Shown: positions 25,298 through 35,329, counted from the first letter of the stretch. The stretch is 64,000 nt of DNA from Chitinophaga pinensis (GCA_945874665.1 CAMCHJ010000005.1:52938-116937), one strand, 5' to 3'. Notes: generated from the letters alone by a model not told the origin. A program made the numbers and translations.

Positions 25298-25579
25298 ATG
25301 TTAACCCCCATCCGCAACCGTTTTTTATGGATTGCCCGCATTGAGGGCATTTCTTTCCTTGTGTTACTGTTTATCGCCATGCCTTTGAAATATGGCTTCG
25401 ACTGGCCTTATGCCGTAAAATACGTAGGTTGGGCGCATGGCCTTTTATTTGTGGCCTACTTTGCCGCCCTAGCTCAAATTTGGGTGGCTGAAAAATGGAA
25501 GTTCAGCAAGGTTTTTTTGGCTGGCACAGCCAGTCTGCTTCCCTTTGGCACTTTTTGGTTCGAAAAAACCCAGCTGTAG
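25298..25579 (+). CDS. DUF3817 small integral membrane protein
   Basis: The 93-residue product has three hydrophobic segments and the DUF3817 pattern: RIEGISFLVLLFIAMPLKY at the start, a conserved WAHGLLFVAY in the middle and a terminal PFGTFWFEK. Such proteins are found in many bacteria as small inner-membrane proteins of unknown function. It begins 12 bases after the preceding gene, apparently as the last gene of xseB-hypothetical-DUF3817, and its TAG stop directly abuts the stop of the MarR gene. Confidence 0.88.
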   Translation: MLTPIRNRFLWIARIEGISFLVLLFIAMPLKYGFDWPYAVKYVGWAHGLLFVAYFAALAQIWVAEKWKFSKVFLAGTASLLPFGTFWFEKTQL

Positions 25580-26008
25580 CTAGTCTTTGAGGTTGTAACG
25601 CAACCTGCTCATAAACTCGTTGAGCTGCTCCCGCTCTTCGCTGGCAAAGCCTTCCCACATTTGCAACAACACTTCGTTGGCGCAAGCTTCCGCCCGCACT
25701 TGCAACTGCTGACCAGCAGCTGTGAGGTGCACAGACTTCGCGCGCTGGTCTTGCGCATCATCCTGACGGGTTAAAAGCCCTTCCTTTTCTAAAAACTGCA
25801 GCATCCTACTCAAAGACGATCGATCTCTACCGAGTTTCCGAGCGTAATATTCCTGATGTGCACCATTGCGGGTCCACAACAAATGCATCAAACGGTATTG
25901 ATCGGCTGTAAGCATCAAGCCTTCTTTTTTAAACACCAAATCGAGTTGCTGGGCATGCAATACCCAAACCCGTCCAAAAAGCGCTGTTAATTGTCCCCTA
26001 TCGAGCAT
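25580..26008 (-). CDS. MarR-family transcriptional regulator
   Basis: The 142-residue protein has the MarR winged helix: LTADQYRLMHLLWTRNG, a recognition helix in YYARKLGRDRSSLSRMLQFLEKEGLLTRQ and the wing DDAQDQRAKSVHLTAAGQQL. It is expected to bind a palindrome as a dimer and to be released by a small ligand; neither is known. No divergent transporter or efflux gene adjoins it; upstream lies a 360-base gap before rseP, so its target may be elsewhere or its own promoter. It converges on DUF3817 with no intergenic bases. Confidence 0.92.
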   Translation of the reverse strand: MLDRGQLTALFGRVWVLHAQQLDLVFKKEGLMLTADQYRLMHLLWTRNGAHQEYYARKLGRDRSSLSRMLQFLEKEGLLTRQDDAQDQRAKSVHLTAAGQQLQVRAEACANEVLLQMWEGFASEEREQLNEFMSRLRYNLKD

Positions 26009-26368
26009 GGTGCAATTTCTAACTTTTCTATTAATTATAAAGGTCTCAAACCCATTTATTTCTCAGCTGCGCGGTATTTCTGGTGCTTACTTGTGCTAGC
26101 TAGCTTTTAAGAAAGTATGGAAAAAAGACTGGCTGGTTGGCGCTTGAACAAGTAATTCGCCCAAAAAACTGCTCATAACCAACGCATGTGATTGCCAAAA
26201 TTCAATGATTTGGATGTGGCACAACTATGCTATTCCAGCGTTTTTTTTTTGGAAGCAATACCCCTGTATTGAATCCACCAGCAATTAAATGCTGTTAAGT
26301 AAAACGAATGCTGACCGCGAATGGTTATTTTTGCACTTCCACAATTAATTGAAGTTTAAGTTTGTAAT
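26009..26368. other. Intergenic region between marR and rseP
   Basis: About 360 bases with no gene. It holds the rseP -7 box at 26326-26333, a T-tract near 26241-26250 (CCAGCG then ten Ts) without a clear stem, and TGGCAC near 26216 that resembles half of a sigma-54 site but with the wrong spacing. No binding palindrome for MarR could be singled out. Confidence 0.6.
26326..26333 (+). promoter_or_regulatory. Bacteroidota -7 box of rseP
   Basis: TATTTTTG matches TAnnTTTG and lies 35 bases before the rseP start codon. Confidence 0.65.
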
Positions 26369-27697
26369 ATGACGGTGATCATTATGATAGCCCAAATGCT
26401 TTTGGGATTATCCATTTTAGTGTTGTTACATGAATGGGGACATTTTGTAACGGCACGCGCTTTCAAAATACGCGTAGAAAAGTTTTACGTTTTTTTTGAT
26501 GCTTGGGGCAAAAAGCTCTTCTCCTTTAAAAAAGGCGATACAGAATACGGCATTGGCTGGTTGCCATTAGGTGGGTATGTAAAAATTACTGGCATGGTCG
26601 ATGAGTCGCTAGACACCGCGCAACTCAAAAATGTACCCGAGCCATACGAATTCCGTTCGAAGCCAGCCTGGCAACGTCTCATTGTGATGTTAGGCGGCGT
26701 AACGGTGAATGCCATACTAGGTGTCATCATTTTTGCAGGCATTTTGATGTATTGGGGCGAAAAATTCATCCCCAACAGCGAACTCAAGCATGGCATTGTA
26801 GCTTCGGCACTGGCACAAGAAGTGGGCTTACAAACGGGCGACAAACTCGTTAGCATCAATGGTGAAGCAGTGATTAAGTTCGATGACATCATGAGCAGCA
26901 AGGTATTGTTGGGCAGTGATGTAGCCATCACGGTAGACCGAAACGGAGCGCCGGTAAATATTGTGCTCCCTAACGATTTCACCAAACGCCTGCTTAACTC
27001 CGACAAATCGGGTTTTGTAATACCTCGCATGGCTTTTAAAGTAGGCGAAGTAATGCCCAATATGCCTGCCGCGGAAGCAGGATTAATGATTGGCGATGAG
27101 ATAACAGCCATTAATGGTGAAGCCATTAGTTTTTTCGACGAATTGCAAAGCAGTTTACAAACGCTCAAAGGGCAAACGATTCAAATGGATGTTTTGCGAG
27201 CGGGTAAGCCTGCCAGCCTGAACGTTTCTGTTTCGGAGGCTGGTACCATTGGTTTTTATCCTGAATTAGAAGTCATGGAGACCTCTTTCAAGAAATACGG
27301 TTTTTTTGAGAGCATACCCGCCGGTGCCACCCTCGCCTGGAACGTGATATCTGATAATATTAAAGGCTTCGGCAAAGTTTTCTCTGGCGATATACCTGTG
27401 GAAAAGTCGCTGGGAGGCCCCATCGCCATCGCCAAAAAAATGTATGGCGGGGTGTGGGATTGGTACCGATTTTGGATGACAACAGGATTGTTGTCGATGA
27501 TCTTGGCCTTTATGAACCTCTTGCCTATACCCGCATTAGATGGTGGTCACGTGGTGTTTTTGTTGATTGAAATGGCAATCGGCAAACCGGTAAGCGAAAA
27601 GGTAATGTTAGCCGCTCAGTACGTAGGTATGATTTTGGTGATTTCCTTGATGGTATTTGCCTTTGGAAATGACATATGGCAGCATTTGCTTAATTAG
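26369..27697 (+). CDS. rseP: Site-2 intramembrane metalloprotease RseP
   Basis: RseP cleaves membrane-bound anti-sigma factors and signal-peptide remnants inside the inner membrane. The 442-residue product has the zinc motif HEWGH at residues 21-25 in the first membrane helix, two PDZ domains (about residues 125-205 and 215-295; GLQTGDKLVSINGEAV and GLMIGDEITAINGEAI) and the second active-site motif LLPIPALDGGH near residue 385. The order of features is that of RseP/RIP proteases. A -7 box precedes it and a strong terminator follows. It is a single gene. Confidence 0.95.
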   Translation: MTVIIMIAQMLLGLSILVLLHEWGHFVTARAFKIRVEKFYVFFDAWGKKLFSFKKGDTEYGIGWLPLGGYVKITGMVDESLDTAQLKNVPEPYEFRSKPAWQRLIVMLGGVTVNAILGVIIFAGILMYWGEKFIPNSELKHGIVASALAQEVGLQTGDKLVSINGEAVIKFDDIMSSKVLLGSDVAITVDRNGAPVNIVLPNDFTKRLLNSDKSGFVIPRMAFKVGEVMPNMPAAEAGLMIGDEITAINGEAISFFDELQSSLQTLKGQTIQMDVLRAGKPASLNVSVSEAGTIGFYPELEVMETSFKKYGFFESIPAGATLAWNVISDNIKGFGKVFSGDIPVEKSLGGPIAIAKKMYGGVWDWYRFWMTTGLLSMILAFMNLLPIPALDGGHVVFLLIEMAIGKPVSEKVMLAAQYVGMILVISLMVFAFGNDIWQHLLN

Positions 27698-27712
27698 TCC
27701 CACTAAGCATTC

Positions 27713-27749
27713 AAAAAGCCTCCTAGACAAGCTGTCTAGGAGGCTTTTT
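27713..27749. terminator. Strong bidirectional terminator after rseP
   Basis: A perfect 17-bp stem AAAAAGCCTCCTAGACA / TGTCTAGGAGGCTTTTT with the 3-base loop AGC. It has As before and Ts after, so it can stop transcription both ways. Confidence 0.92.
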
Positions 27750-27948
27750 GCATTCACAGGCAACGGTATCTTTTTTGGAGGATTTATAGTTTTCCCCAAA
27801 ATGAGCAAGCAACCAAGCGCTTTCAAAATACTAAAAAAAGGCTATAAAACGAAGGTGGCAGTGCCTTAAAGCACGATAAATCGAATCAAAACGCATGGTT
27901 TAAATAGACAAACCGCGTAAAATCAACCAAAAACGCAGAGGAATGGGC

Positions 27949-27981
27949 AAAAAAAATCCCGGTTAGCGAACTAACCGGGAT
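27949..27981 (-). terminator. Terminator of the tRNA unit
   Basis: On the minus strand the stem ATCCCGGTTAG / CTAACCGGGAT encloses the tetraloop TTCG and is followed by eight Ts. It begins at the last base of the encoded CCA of tRNA-Leu. Confidence 0.92.
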
Positions 27982-28067
27982 GGTGCCCAGGACCGGAGTC
28001 GAACCGGTACGAGTGTAACCTCACAGGTGTTTGAGACCAGCGCGTCTACCAATTCCGCCACCTGGGC
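27981..28067 (-). tRNA. tRNA-Leu (CAA)
   Basis: The minus strand folds into a class II tRNA: acceptor stem GCCCAGG / CCUGGGC, D-arm GGCGGAAUUGGUAGACGC, an anticodon loop CUCAAAC with anticodon CAA, a long variable arm, the T-loop GGUUCGACUCC and encoded CCA. The anticodon stem holds one U-U mismatch. It should read UUG. It is transcribed after tRNA-Cys, 33 bases away. Confidence 0.95.
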
Positions 28068-28100
28068 AATGTCTCTACTCTATACAAATAAAAGAAGCTG

Positions 28101-28174
28101 TGGAGGTCGGAAGCGGATTCGAACCGCTGTAGGAGCTTTTGCAGAGCTCTGCCTAGCCACTCGGCCATCCGACC
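28101..28174 (-). tRNA. tRNA-Cys (GCA)
   Basis: The minus strand folds as a tRNA with acceptor GGUCGGA / UCCGACC, discriminator U73 as expected for cysteine, D-arm GGCCGAGUGGCUAGGC, anticodon stem GAGCU / AGCUC around loop CUGCAAA (anticodon GCA), T-loop GGUUCGAAUCC and encoded CCA. It precedes tRNA-Leu in one unit. Confidence 0.96.
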
Positions 28175-28282
28175 ATAAAATAAAACCGCCAAATTGACAG
28201 TTGTTGTTCAATAATGAGCTTCTTAAAAATGCCCCTACGCCTTAAGGGACTGCAAATATACAGAGAAAATCTTTCGTTGTAT

Positions 28283-29518
28283 CTACTCGTACCGTAAAGC
28301 TTCGATTGGATCTAAGCCAGCTGCCTTTGCTGCGGGATAATAGCCTGAAATCAAGCCGACTAACAAACATAAAATTACACCGCTTCCTATCCACAACCAA
28401 GGGATAATAAAGCCAACACCGACAACAAACGAAACAATATTGCCTACGAGCAGTCCCATGAGGATACCACCAAACCCTCCCAATTGCCCAATAGCCAAGG
28501 CCTCAAAAAGAAATTGCTGGCGAATGGTTTGCTGGGTGGCACCCAAGGCTTTGCGGGTTCCGATTTCGCGGGTGCGTTCGGTAACCGACACCAGCATGAT
28601 GTTCATCAAGCCAATAGCAGCGCCAAAAAGCGTGATAAAACCAATGGCAGTGGCCGCAACACCTACAAAACTTAAGTTGCTGATGAGACTTGATGCAAAA
28701 CTATCGGATTTCAGGATGTCGAAATTATCGTCTTGCTCGGCCCGCAGCCTGCGCACAACGCGGAAAAGTCCGTTCGCCTCCTCCACTCCCGCCTGCAGCA
28801 ATGTTGGGTCTTTTATCAGCACCGATATTACATAGGAGCGATTAGGGTCTGGGTAATATCGGCGGCCATTGGTAATCGGTATCACCACGCTGCGGTCGCC
28901 ACTACTACCAAAACTCGATCCTTTACTCTCAATAAGTCCAATAACGCGATATTTGCCATTGCCAATTTTAACAAGCTTGCCTTCGGGGTTTTCCTTACCG
29001 AACAAAAAATCGGCTACCTCTGACCCTAGTAAAACCACATTACTACCAGCACGAATTTCGGAGGTGGTAAAGTTGCGGCCATAACGCAAATCAGACGCGG
29101 CAGTGGTGAGGTAATTTTCGTCACTGGCAAAAACTGTGACGTTAGGATTGGTTTTTTTATTTTCAAACTTGATGGTAGAGGCGCCAGAAACGATACCCGA
29201 AAGTGAAATTTCAGATGGAAATTCAAACCGCTTAGCGAAAGTCTCAGCTTCTTTATAGCTGATGGCTTTTTTGGCTACCCTGCGGCGTGGACCACCAAAG
29301 CTGATGTTTAAACCCCGATTACGGATGGTGAAAGTATTGGCGCCCATGCTGGTGAAGGTATCGGTGAGCGACTTCTCCAAAGCATCGATGGAAGTTAAAA
29401 TACCCACCAAAGCCGTTATACCTATGGCAATAATCAAAGCCGTTAAACTAGTCCTCAGCTTATTGCCCATAATGGCACTGATGGCAATGCGCAAATTATC
29501 GTACCACTTTAGTTGCAT
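28283..29518 (-). CDS. ABC transporter permease, MacB/FtsX type
   Basis: The 411-residue product has one N-terminal membrane segment (about residues 20-45), a periplasmic MacB-PCD domain of about 220 residues, and three C-terminal segments of the FtsX domain with the family signature [21 protein letters not shown] and a terminal [11 protein letters not shown]. Such permeases act with a MacB-like ATPase in lipoprotein, toxin or envelope-stress export. No ATPase gene adjoins it, so the partner must be encoded elsewhere. The start at 29518 ([14 protein letters not shown]) is preferred to an ATG six codons upstream at 29536, but either is possible. Confidence 0.92.
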   Translation of the reverse strand: MQLKWYDNLRIAISAIMGNKLRTSLTALIIAIGITALVGILTSIDALEKSLTDTFTSMGANTFTIRNRGLNISFGGPRRRVAKKAISYKEAETFAKRFEFPSEISLSGIVSGASTIKFENKKTNPNVTVFASDENYLTTAASDLRYGRNFTTSEIRAGSNVVLLGSEVADFLFGKENPEGKLVKIGNGKYRVIGLIESKGSSFGSSGDRSVVIPITNGRRYYPDPNRSYVISVLIKDPTLLQAGVEEANGLFRVVRRLRAEQDDNFDILKSDSFASSLISNLSFVGVAATAIGFITLFGAAIGLMNIMLVSVTERTREIGTRKALGATQQTIRQQFLFEALAIGQLGGFGGILMGLLVGNIVSFVVGVGFIIPWLWIGSGVILCLLVGLISGYYPAAKAAGLDPIEALRYE

Positions 29519-29663
29519 GACACGAAAATACAGCATGCAAGCTTACCGATTCAATTATTTCAATTTTCTTCAGGTTTTTTAGGAGTTGCCCTCGAAATGA
29601 GGCCCTATTTGCGTAAATTCGCGGTCAAATCAATGTGTTAATTAACCTGCTAAAATATATTTC

Positions 29664-31931
29664 ATGGTATTCGACCTCGACATGATCAAACAGGTTTACG
29701 ACCGCTTCCCTGCACGTGTTGCAGCAGCTCGTAACGCTGTCAATCGTCCACTTACGCTCACCGAAAAAATCTTGTATGCCCACCTTTGGCAAGGAGCGGC
29801 AACGGAGGCGCATGAGCGCGGTAAGACTTACGTGGATTTCGCACCCGATCGTGTAGCCATGCAAGATGCTACGGCACAAATGGCCTTGTTGCAGTTTATG
29901 CAAGCAGGTCGCGCAAAAGTGGCAGTGCCCTCTACCGTGCATTGCGATCACTTGATTCAGGCCAAAATAGGTGCTGTTGCGGATTTGAACACCGCCATCG
30001 ATAAAAACAAAGAGGTTTACGACTTCTTGGCTTCGGTTTCTAACAAATATGGCATTGGCTTTTGGAAGGCTGGTGCGGGCATCATTCACCAGGTAGTGCT
30101 CGAAAACTATGCCTTCCCTGGCGGCATGATGATTGGTACCGACTCACACACACCCAACGCAGGTGGTTTGGGCATGGTAGCCATTGGTGTTGGTGGTGCT
30201 GACGCTTGTGATGTGATGGCTGGTTTGGCTTGGGAACTAAAATTCCCTAAGTTAATTGGCGTCAAACTTACGGGTAAGTTGAGCGGCTGGACTTCGGCCA
30301 AGGATGTGATTTTGAAAGTGGCTGGCATTTTGACTGTAAAAGGCGGTACTGACCACATTGTTGAATATTTTGGAGATGGTGCGCAATCGCTTTCAGCCAC
30401 CGGTAAAGGCACCATTTGTAATATGGGTGCCGAAATTGGTGCAACCACTTCGATTTTTGGATACGATAAAAACACAGCAGCCTATTTGCGCGGCACCAGT
30501 CGCGCACAAGTTGCAGACCTCGCCGACGGCATTGCCGAGCACCTCAACGGCGATGCAGCGGTTTATGCCAATCCCGAGCAGTATTTCGATCAAGTGATTG
30601 AAATAAACTTAGATGAGCTTGAGCCGCATGTAAACGGTCCTTTCACCCCAGATTTAGCCTGGCCATTGAGTAAATTCGCCGCCGCTGTTAAAGAAAACGG
30701 CTGGCCAGCAAAATTAGAAGTAGGACTGATTGGCTCATGTACCAACAGTTCATACGAAGACATCAGTCGTGCCGCCTCCTTGGCCCAGCAAGCGGTCGAC
30801 AAGCATTTGGTTGCCAAATCCGAGTTCACCATCACCCCAGGTTCCGAAATGGTACGTTTTACCGTAGAACGCGATGGCTATTTAGATACGTTTGCCCAGA
30901 TGGGTGGCGTGGTATTGGCCAATGCTTGTGGTCCTTGCATCGGCCAATGGGCCCGTCACGGTGCCGAAAAGCAAGAAAAAAACTCAATCATTACCTCTTT
31001 CAACCGCAACTTCGCTAAGCGCGCCGACGGTAACCCGAATACCCACTCTTTTGTGGCTTCCCCTGAGGTGGTAACAGCGATGGCGATTGCAGGTGACTTG
31101 ACCTTCAATCCCATGACCGACAGTCTCACCAATTCAAAAGGCGAGCAAGTACGTTTAGATGAGCCCATGGGCCTTGATTTACCAGCCAAAGGTTTTGCTG
31201 TAGAAGATGCAGGTTACCAAGCTCCTGCTGCCGACGGCAGTAAAGTATCGGTTTTGGTATCCGAAACATCTGAGCGCTTGCAGTTACTCGATCCATTTAA
31301 AGCATGGGAAGGCACCGACCTCAAAGGCTTGAAGCTGTTGATTAAAGCCAAGGGCAAGTGTACTACCGACCACATTTCGATGGCTGGGCCTTGGTTGCGA
31401 TTTAGAGGTCACCTCGATAACATCTCCAACAACCTCCTAATCGGTGCCATTAACTTTGTAAATGATACCGCCAATACGGTGAAAAACCAATTGACCGGCG
31501 AGTATGGCGAAGTACCGGCGGTGCAACGCGCTTACAAAGCAGCAGGCATTGGTTCGATTGTGGTAGGCGACGAAAACTACGGTGAAGGTTCATCCCGCGA
31601 GCATGCCGCCATGGAGCCTCGTCACCTCGGTGTGCGTGCCATTTTGGTTAAATCATTTGCACGTATCCACGAAACCAATCTCAAAAAGCAGGGTATGTTG
31701 GCCTTGACTTTTGGAAACAAAGCCGATTACGAAAAAATACAGGAAGATGATAACATCGATATTTTGGGCCTGACCAGCTTTAGGCCGGGCCACAGCTTGA
31801 CGGTGGTACTCAACCATGCCGACGGCAGCAAAGATGAAATCAGTGTGAACCACACCTACAATGAGCAACAAATTGAGTGGTTCAAAGCAGGCGCAGCACT
31901 GAATATTATTAGAGCAGCGTTTACGGCTTAA
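29664..31931 (+). CDS. Aconitate hydratase (mitochondrial type)
   Basis: Aconitase interconverts citrate and isocitrate in the TCA cycle. The 755-residue protein resembles the mitochondrial/AcnA-like form common in Bacteroidota. Ligands of the 4Fe-4S cluster are seen as C in [10 protein letters not shown] and the pair in [11 protein letters not shown]; active-site stretches are [12 protein letters not shown] and [14 protein letters not shown]. All domains are present, with the swivel domain at the end. A one-mismatch -7 box TAAATTCG lies at 29614-29621. It is a single gene with a bidirectional terminator behind it. Confidence 0.97.
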   Translation: MVFDLDMIKQVYDRFPARVAAARNAVNRPLTLTEKILYAHLWQGAATEAHERGKTYVDFAPDRVAMQDATAQMALLQFMQAGRAKVAVPSTVHCDHLIQAKIGAVADLNTAIDKNKEVYDFLASVSNKYGIGFWKAGAGIIHQVVLENYAFPGGMMIGTDSHTPNAGGLGMVAIGVGGADACDVMAGLAWELKFPKLIGVKLTGKLSGWTSAKDVILKVAGILTVKGGTDHIVEYFGDGAQSLSATGKGTICNMGAEIGATTSIFGYDKNTAAYLRGTSRAQVADLADGIAEHLNGDAAVYANPEQYFDQVIEINLDELEPHVNGPFTPDLAWPLSKFAAAVKENGWPAKLEVGLIGSCTNSSYEDISRAASLAQQAVDKHLVAKSEFTITPGSEMVRFTVERDGYLDTFAQMGGVVLANACGPCIGQWARHGAEKQEKNSIITSFNRNFAKRADGNPNTHSFVASPEVVTAMAIAGDLTFNPMTDSLTNSKGEQVRLDEPMGLDLPAKGFAVEDAGYQAPAADGSKVSVLVSETSERLQLLDPFKAWEGTDLKGLKLLIKAKGKCTTDHISMAGPWLRFRGHLDNISNNLLIGAINFVNDTANTVKNQLTGEYGEVPAVQRAYKAAGIGSIVVGDENYGEGSSREHAAMEPRHLGVRAILVKSFARIHETNLKKQGMLALTFGNKADYEKIQEDDNIDILGLTSFRPGHSLTVVLNHADGSKDEISVNHTYNEQQIEWFKAGAALNIIRAAFTA

Positions 31932-32020
31932 TCAAAAAAGCGCTCGGGACCTTGGGGGGTTACGGGCGCTAGATTTTTATTTTAGATGGCCCACCTGGCG
32001 GCGGCATAAAATGATTGAAC

Positions 32021-32055
32021 AAAAAAAGAGCGGTCTCAGGACCGCTCTTTTTTTT
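32021..32055. terminator. Bidirectional terminator after aconitase
   Basis: A-run plus GAGCGGTC / GACCGCTC stem with Ts: AAAAAAAGAGCGGT (32021-32034) pairs with ACCGCTCTTTTTTT (32041-32054). It separates the aconitase gene from the gene converging on it. Confidence 0.9.
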
Positions 32056-32068
32056 GGTAAGCTATGAC

Positions 32069-32458
32069 TTAATACTGCTGCCAATGCGGGAAACCGCCCA
32101 GCATTTGCTTGTGCGACTTCATCAATTCGAGATAAAGTGCTTCAGGATCGTCGAGTTTATTTTTGCGCTGGCTTACAAACCAGTGAATTTGCAAGGCATC
32201 AATGCCTTCTTTCTGCATTTTAGAACGCAAAAAGGGTGCTGCTTCACCACTGCCGGGTTGTTGGGTGAGGGTTTTGCGCAACGAACCCCTGAAGTGTGTG
32301 TAGCCCAAGTAAACCAATTCTACTTTGCCTCTAGCATGCCTGTAAATACAAAAAACACCAGGTTTTTCAGGCACGTCCTTTACTAAGGTAGCCAAATCAG
32401 CATCCGCCGAAACAAAAAAATCACCCTTATCAGTGTAGGCAGTCAAAAAATCAATCAT
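32069..32458 (-). CDS. Small protein with GIY-YIG-like fold (uncertain)
   Basis: The 129-residue product contains KPGVFCIYRHARGK followed by VELVYLGYTHFRGSLRKTL and, near the end, DDPEALYLELMKSHKQMLGGFPHW. The spacing of the first two segments and the acidic residue in the later helix recall the GIY-YIG nuclease core (GVY...YIG...R...E), but with GVF and YLG in place of the signature. It may be a catalytically altered member or simply a look-alike. It stands alone, converging on aconitase across a strong terminator. Confidence 0.5.
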   Translation of the reverse strand: MIDFLTAYTDKGDFFVSADADLATLVKDVPEKPGVFCIYRHARGKVELVYLGYTHFRGSLRKTLTQQPGSGEAAPFLRSKMQKEGIDALQIHWFVSQRKNKLDDPEALYLELMKSHKQMLGGFPHWQQY

Positions 32459-32561
32459 GTAATAAACTTTGTGCCAAAGCTACGGATAATGGGGCAGCTC
32501 TGGGGTCTATTTCTTGCTAAGAATTGTTTTCAACAGCTGTGCAGCTAAGCGCCGCGACTTG

Positions 32562-32569
32562 TATGTTTG
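32562..32569 (+). promoter_or_regulatory. Bacteroidota -7 box of the AddB-like gene
   Basis: TATGTTTG fits TAnnTTTG and ends only four bases before the ATG at 32574. If active it would give a leaderless or nearly leaderless mRNA. Confidence 0.55.
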
Positions 32570-32573
32570 TAAG

Positions 32574-35327
32574 ATGACCCAACTGCTCGACCGCCTCCTT
32601 CAAAAACTCCAGGAAATTCCCGTGAGCCAGTGGCACAAAACAGCCGTAATTTTTCCTGGTCGGCGTGCAGGGGTGATTTTACGTAGGAAGTTAGCCGAAA
32701 GTCTACAACAACCCGTGTTTAGTCCGGCCATCATGAGTTTACCCGACCTGCTCAGCCACGAAACCCAATTGCGTATTTCTGACCCGGTACAATTACAATT
32801 TGAGCTTTATGAAGCCTATCTTTCACTGGTTCCGAACGAGACGTTTGAGTCGTTTTTAAAATGGGGCCCTGCTGTTTTACGCGATTTTAGTGAAACAGAT
32901 GCCTATTTACTTGATGCAGACCAACTTTTTGGCTACCTCAGCCGTGAAAAAGCGATTGATTTGTGGAATCCTGGGGGAAACAGCCTCAGCGCTTCCGCGC
33001 AAGATTACCTGGCTTTTTTTAGTCAACTTGGCAGTCTCTACCACCTCCTACGCCAACGCCTGCAAAACAAAGGCGAAGGCTGGCAGTCACTTCTCAGTCG
33101 CCAGCTAGCCGAAGCCCTCCAGCAGCAAACACATGTATACCAGTACGAGCACTATCTCTTTGCGGGCTTCAATGCCCTCAACAAGGCCGAAAGCAGTCTG
33201 ATGAAAGCCATGATCAGCAGCGGCAAAGCCCAATTGTTGCTCGAAGCCGATGCCTATTACATGCAGCAGGAGCACGAAGCCGGCTTGTTCATGCGGCAAT
33301 ATGCCAACGACCCTGTTTTAGGCAGCGATTTGCTGTACAACGGGCACCTGGCGGGTGGCGACAGTTCTATTACGGTGATTGAAACCACAGGGCAAGCCGC
33401 ACAACTGCAATTTGCCAGTGAAAAAGTAAGCGAGTGGCTTGCTGCAGGCATTAAGGCAGAGGATTGTGTGCTCGTTTTGGCCGACGAAAAACTGCTCGTG
33501 CCCTTATTGGCAGCCCTTCCACCTGAGCTAAAGGCGCTAAACATCACCCTCGGATACCCTTTAGAGGCCAGTCACATCTATGCGCTGCTGACGGCGCACA
33601 TGCAAGTGCTCACCCAAGTCCACGAAAAAGCTGGTGTGTATTGGTTCTACTACCACGATTTGCTGCGGCTGTTACAGAATCCACTTTTCACCTCTGAAAG
33701 CAGCCGAAAGGCGGTGTCACAACTCCGCAAAGCCGGCCGCATTCGTTCGTCGCAGGCACAGCTCAGCGAGTTGTTGCAGCAGCATGAGGCTTGCGGGGCA
33801 GACTGGTGGGCGCTCGGACAAAGCACGCCTGATAACTGGATACCCCTTTGGCTGCAACTGCTTGAAAAACTAACGCGAGACAAAAAAATTGACGACCTCC
33901 AAAAAGGCATGTGCCTGCAAATGCTCACTTTATTGCGGCGTTTGGCTGGTCGCGTCAAGCAATATCCTGCGCTCAATAACTGGACGCTGTTCAAACAGCT
34001 CTTACAACAAAGCGTCAAAAACGAACAAATTGCCTTTTTAGGAGAGCCTTTTGCCGGCATGCAGCTCATGGGCGTACTCGAAACACGAGCACTTGCTTTC
34101 AAAAATGTATTGGTGTTAGGCTTGAACGAAGGCAAACTACCAGCGCTCAGCAGGCAAGACGGCTTCATCACCTTTTCACTTCGCCAAGCATTTGCTTTGC
34201 CTGGTCCACGTGAAAAAGAAGCGGTGTTCGCCTATCACTTTTACCGGCTTTTGCAGCATGCTGAGTCGGCCTGGCTTTTGTGCAGCGGCAGCACCGATGA
34301 CATGGGGGCTGGGGAGCCTTCGCGCTACATTCGCCAGCTGCAACTCGAGTGGCCTGGTCGTGAAAAGGGCAATTTCCACTACCAGCTGCTTGATTTACCG
34401 GCCGCAAAAGGCAATCCTATAAACGAGCCCATCGTCATTACAAAAACTGAAGAAATACAAGCGCTTATCAAGGAGCGTTTGGAGCAACCCATTTCGCCTT
34501 CCGCCCTCATCAGTTTGATCAGCTGCGAGCTCAAATTTTACTTCAGTCGCCTTTTGCGCATTTATGCACCCGACGACCTGCAAGAAGATGCCGATGCCCG
34601 CGAACTTGGCGACATCCTGCACCTGAGCTTAGAGCGACTGTATCAACCCTATCTCCACAAACAGCTGCAACCACAAGATGTAGAAGCCATGCAAAAGCTG
34701 GCAGAAAGCACCTTAGATGCTGTTTTGATGGAGAAATATGCCGAAAGAAACTTTGAAACCGGCTTAAATCTGCTTGTAAAACGCATGGCAGCCGCCTATT
34801 TAGGACGCTTTTTAACCAAGGAAAAAAAACTCAGCAAGTACCACCAACTCGAAATTATAGGCTTGGAAACCGAGCTCAGCGCTACTTTCAATAGCAAATA
34901 CGGCACCCATACGCTACGGGGTTTTGCCGACCGCATCGATCGGCTAGATGGCACTTTGAGGGTGCTAGACTATAAAACAGGCGCTTTTAAGTCTAAGGAA
35001 GTAGAGATCGAGGACCTCCACGATGATTTTTTCAATCCCAAAAAAGGCAAAGCGTTTCAGCTCCTTGCCTATGCCTGGATGTACCAGCGCAGCACCAGTA
35101 ACCACGGTGAAATCACATCTGCCATCATTAGTTTTCGGCAGTTAAATGCAGAGGCCGGTGAATTGAGCATCAAAAACGGCCAAATCGATGAAGGCCTCTT
35201 CCAAACCTTTGAAGAAAAGTTGCAGGAGTTAATTGAGCGACTGTACGATCAAAATCGGCCGATTAGCCAGACTGAAGACCTAAAAGAATGTGAAAAATGC
35301 GATTTTCGCAGCATTTGCAATCGCTAG
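32574..35327 (+). CDS. PD-(D/E)XK nuclease / AddB-like protein with iron-sulfur cluster
   Basis: The 917-residue protein resembles AddB of the AddAB double-strand-break resection enzyme. The first two thirds are a degenerate helicase-like region (AVIFPGRRAGVILRRKLAE; LVLGLNEGKLPALSRQ). The last third (from about residue 640) is a RecB-family nuclease with GDILH, GFADRIDRLD and DYKTG near residue 798. A cysteine in SLISCELKFYF and C-x2-C-x5-C at the end (CEKCDFRSIC) match the 4Fe-4S staple of AddB. An AddA-type helicase gene is not adjacent. The ATG at 32574 is chosen over a TTG at 32514. The next gene follows after two bases. Confidence 0.85.
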   Translation: MTQLLDRLLQKLQEIPVSQWHKTAVIFPGRRAGVILRRKLAESLQQPVFSPAIMSLPDLLSHETQLRISDPVQLQFELYEAYLSLVPNETFESFLKWGPAVLRDFSETDAYLLDADQLFGYLSREKAIDLWNPGGNSLSASAQDYLAFFSQLGSLYHLLRQRLQNKGEGWQSLLSRQLAEALQQQTHVYQYEHYLFAGFNALNKAESSLMKAMISSGKAQLLLEADAYYMQQEHEAGLFMRQYANDPVLGSDLLYNGHLAGGDSSITVIETTGQAAQLQFASEKVSEWLAAGIKAEDCVLVLADEKLLVPLLAALPPELKALNITLGYPLEASHIYALLTAHMQVLTQVHEKAGVYWFYYHDLLRLLQNPLFTSESSRKAVSQLRKAGRIRSSQAQLSELLQQHEACGADWWALGQSTPDNWIPLWLQLLEKLTRDKKIDDLQKGMCLQMLTLLRRLAGRVKQYPALNNWTLFKQLLQQSVKNEQIAFLGEPFAGMQLMGVLETRALAFKNVLVLGLNEGKLPALSRQDGFITFSLRQAFALPGPREKEAVFAYHFYRLLQHAESAWLLCSGSTDDMGAGEPSRYIRQLQLEWPGREKGNFHYQLLDLPAAKGNPINEPIVITKTEEIQALIKERLEQPISPSALISLISCELKFYFSRLLRIYAPDDLQEDADARELGDILHLSLERLYQPYLHKQLQPQDVEAMQKLAESTLDAVLMEKYAERNFETGLNLLVKRMAAAYLGRFLTKEKKLSKYHQLEIIGLETELSATFNSKYGTHTLRGFADRIDRLDGTLRVLDYKTGAFKSKEVEIEDLHDDFFNPKKGKAFQLLAYAWMYQRSTSNHGEITSAIISFRQLNAEAGELSIKNGQIDEGLFQTFEEKLQELIERLYDQNRPISQTEDLKECEKCDFRSICNR

Positions 35328-35329
35328 GA

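Noticed and set aside
26216..26232. TGGCAC...TGC resembling a sigma-54 promoter upstream of rseP
   Set aside because: Spacing from GG to GC is nine bases, whereas sigma-54 needs ten; a normal TAnnTTTG box is present nearer the gene.
27608..27869. Short frames on both strands over the rseP terminator
   Set aside because: They pass through the perfect 17-bp terminator stem, and the translations mirror each other because of that palindrome.
27958..27981. CCCGGTTAG/CTAACCGGG repeat as a possible CRISPR or attachment site
   Set aside because: It is the terminator of the tRNA unit: it sits directly beyond tRNA-Leu with a run of Ts on the tRNA strand and no second copy is seen.
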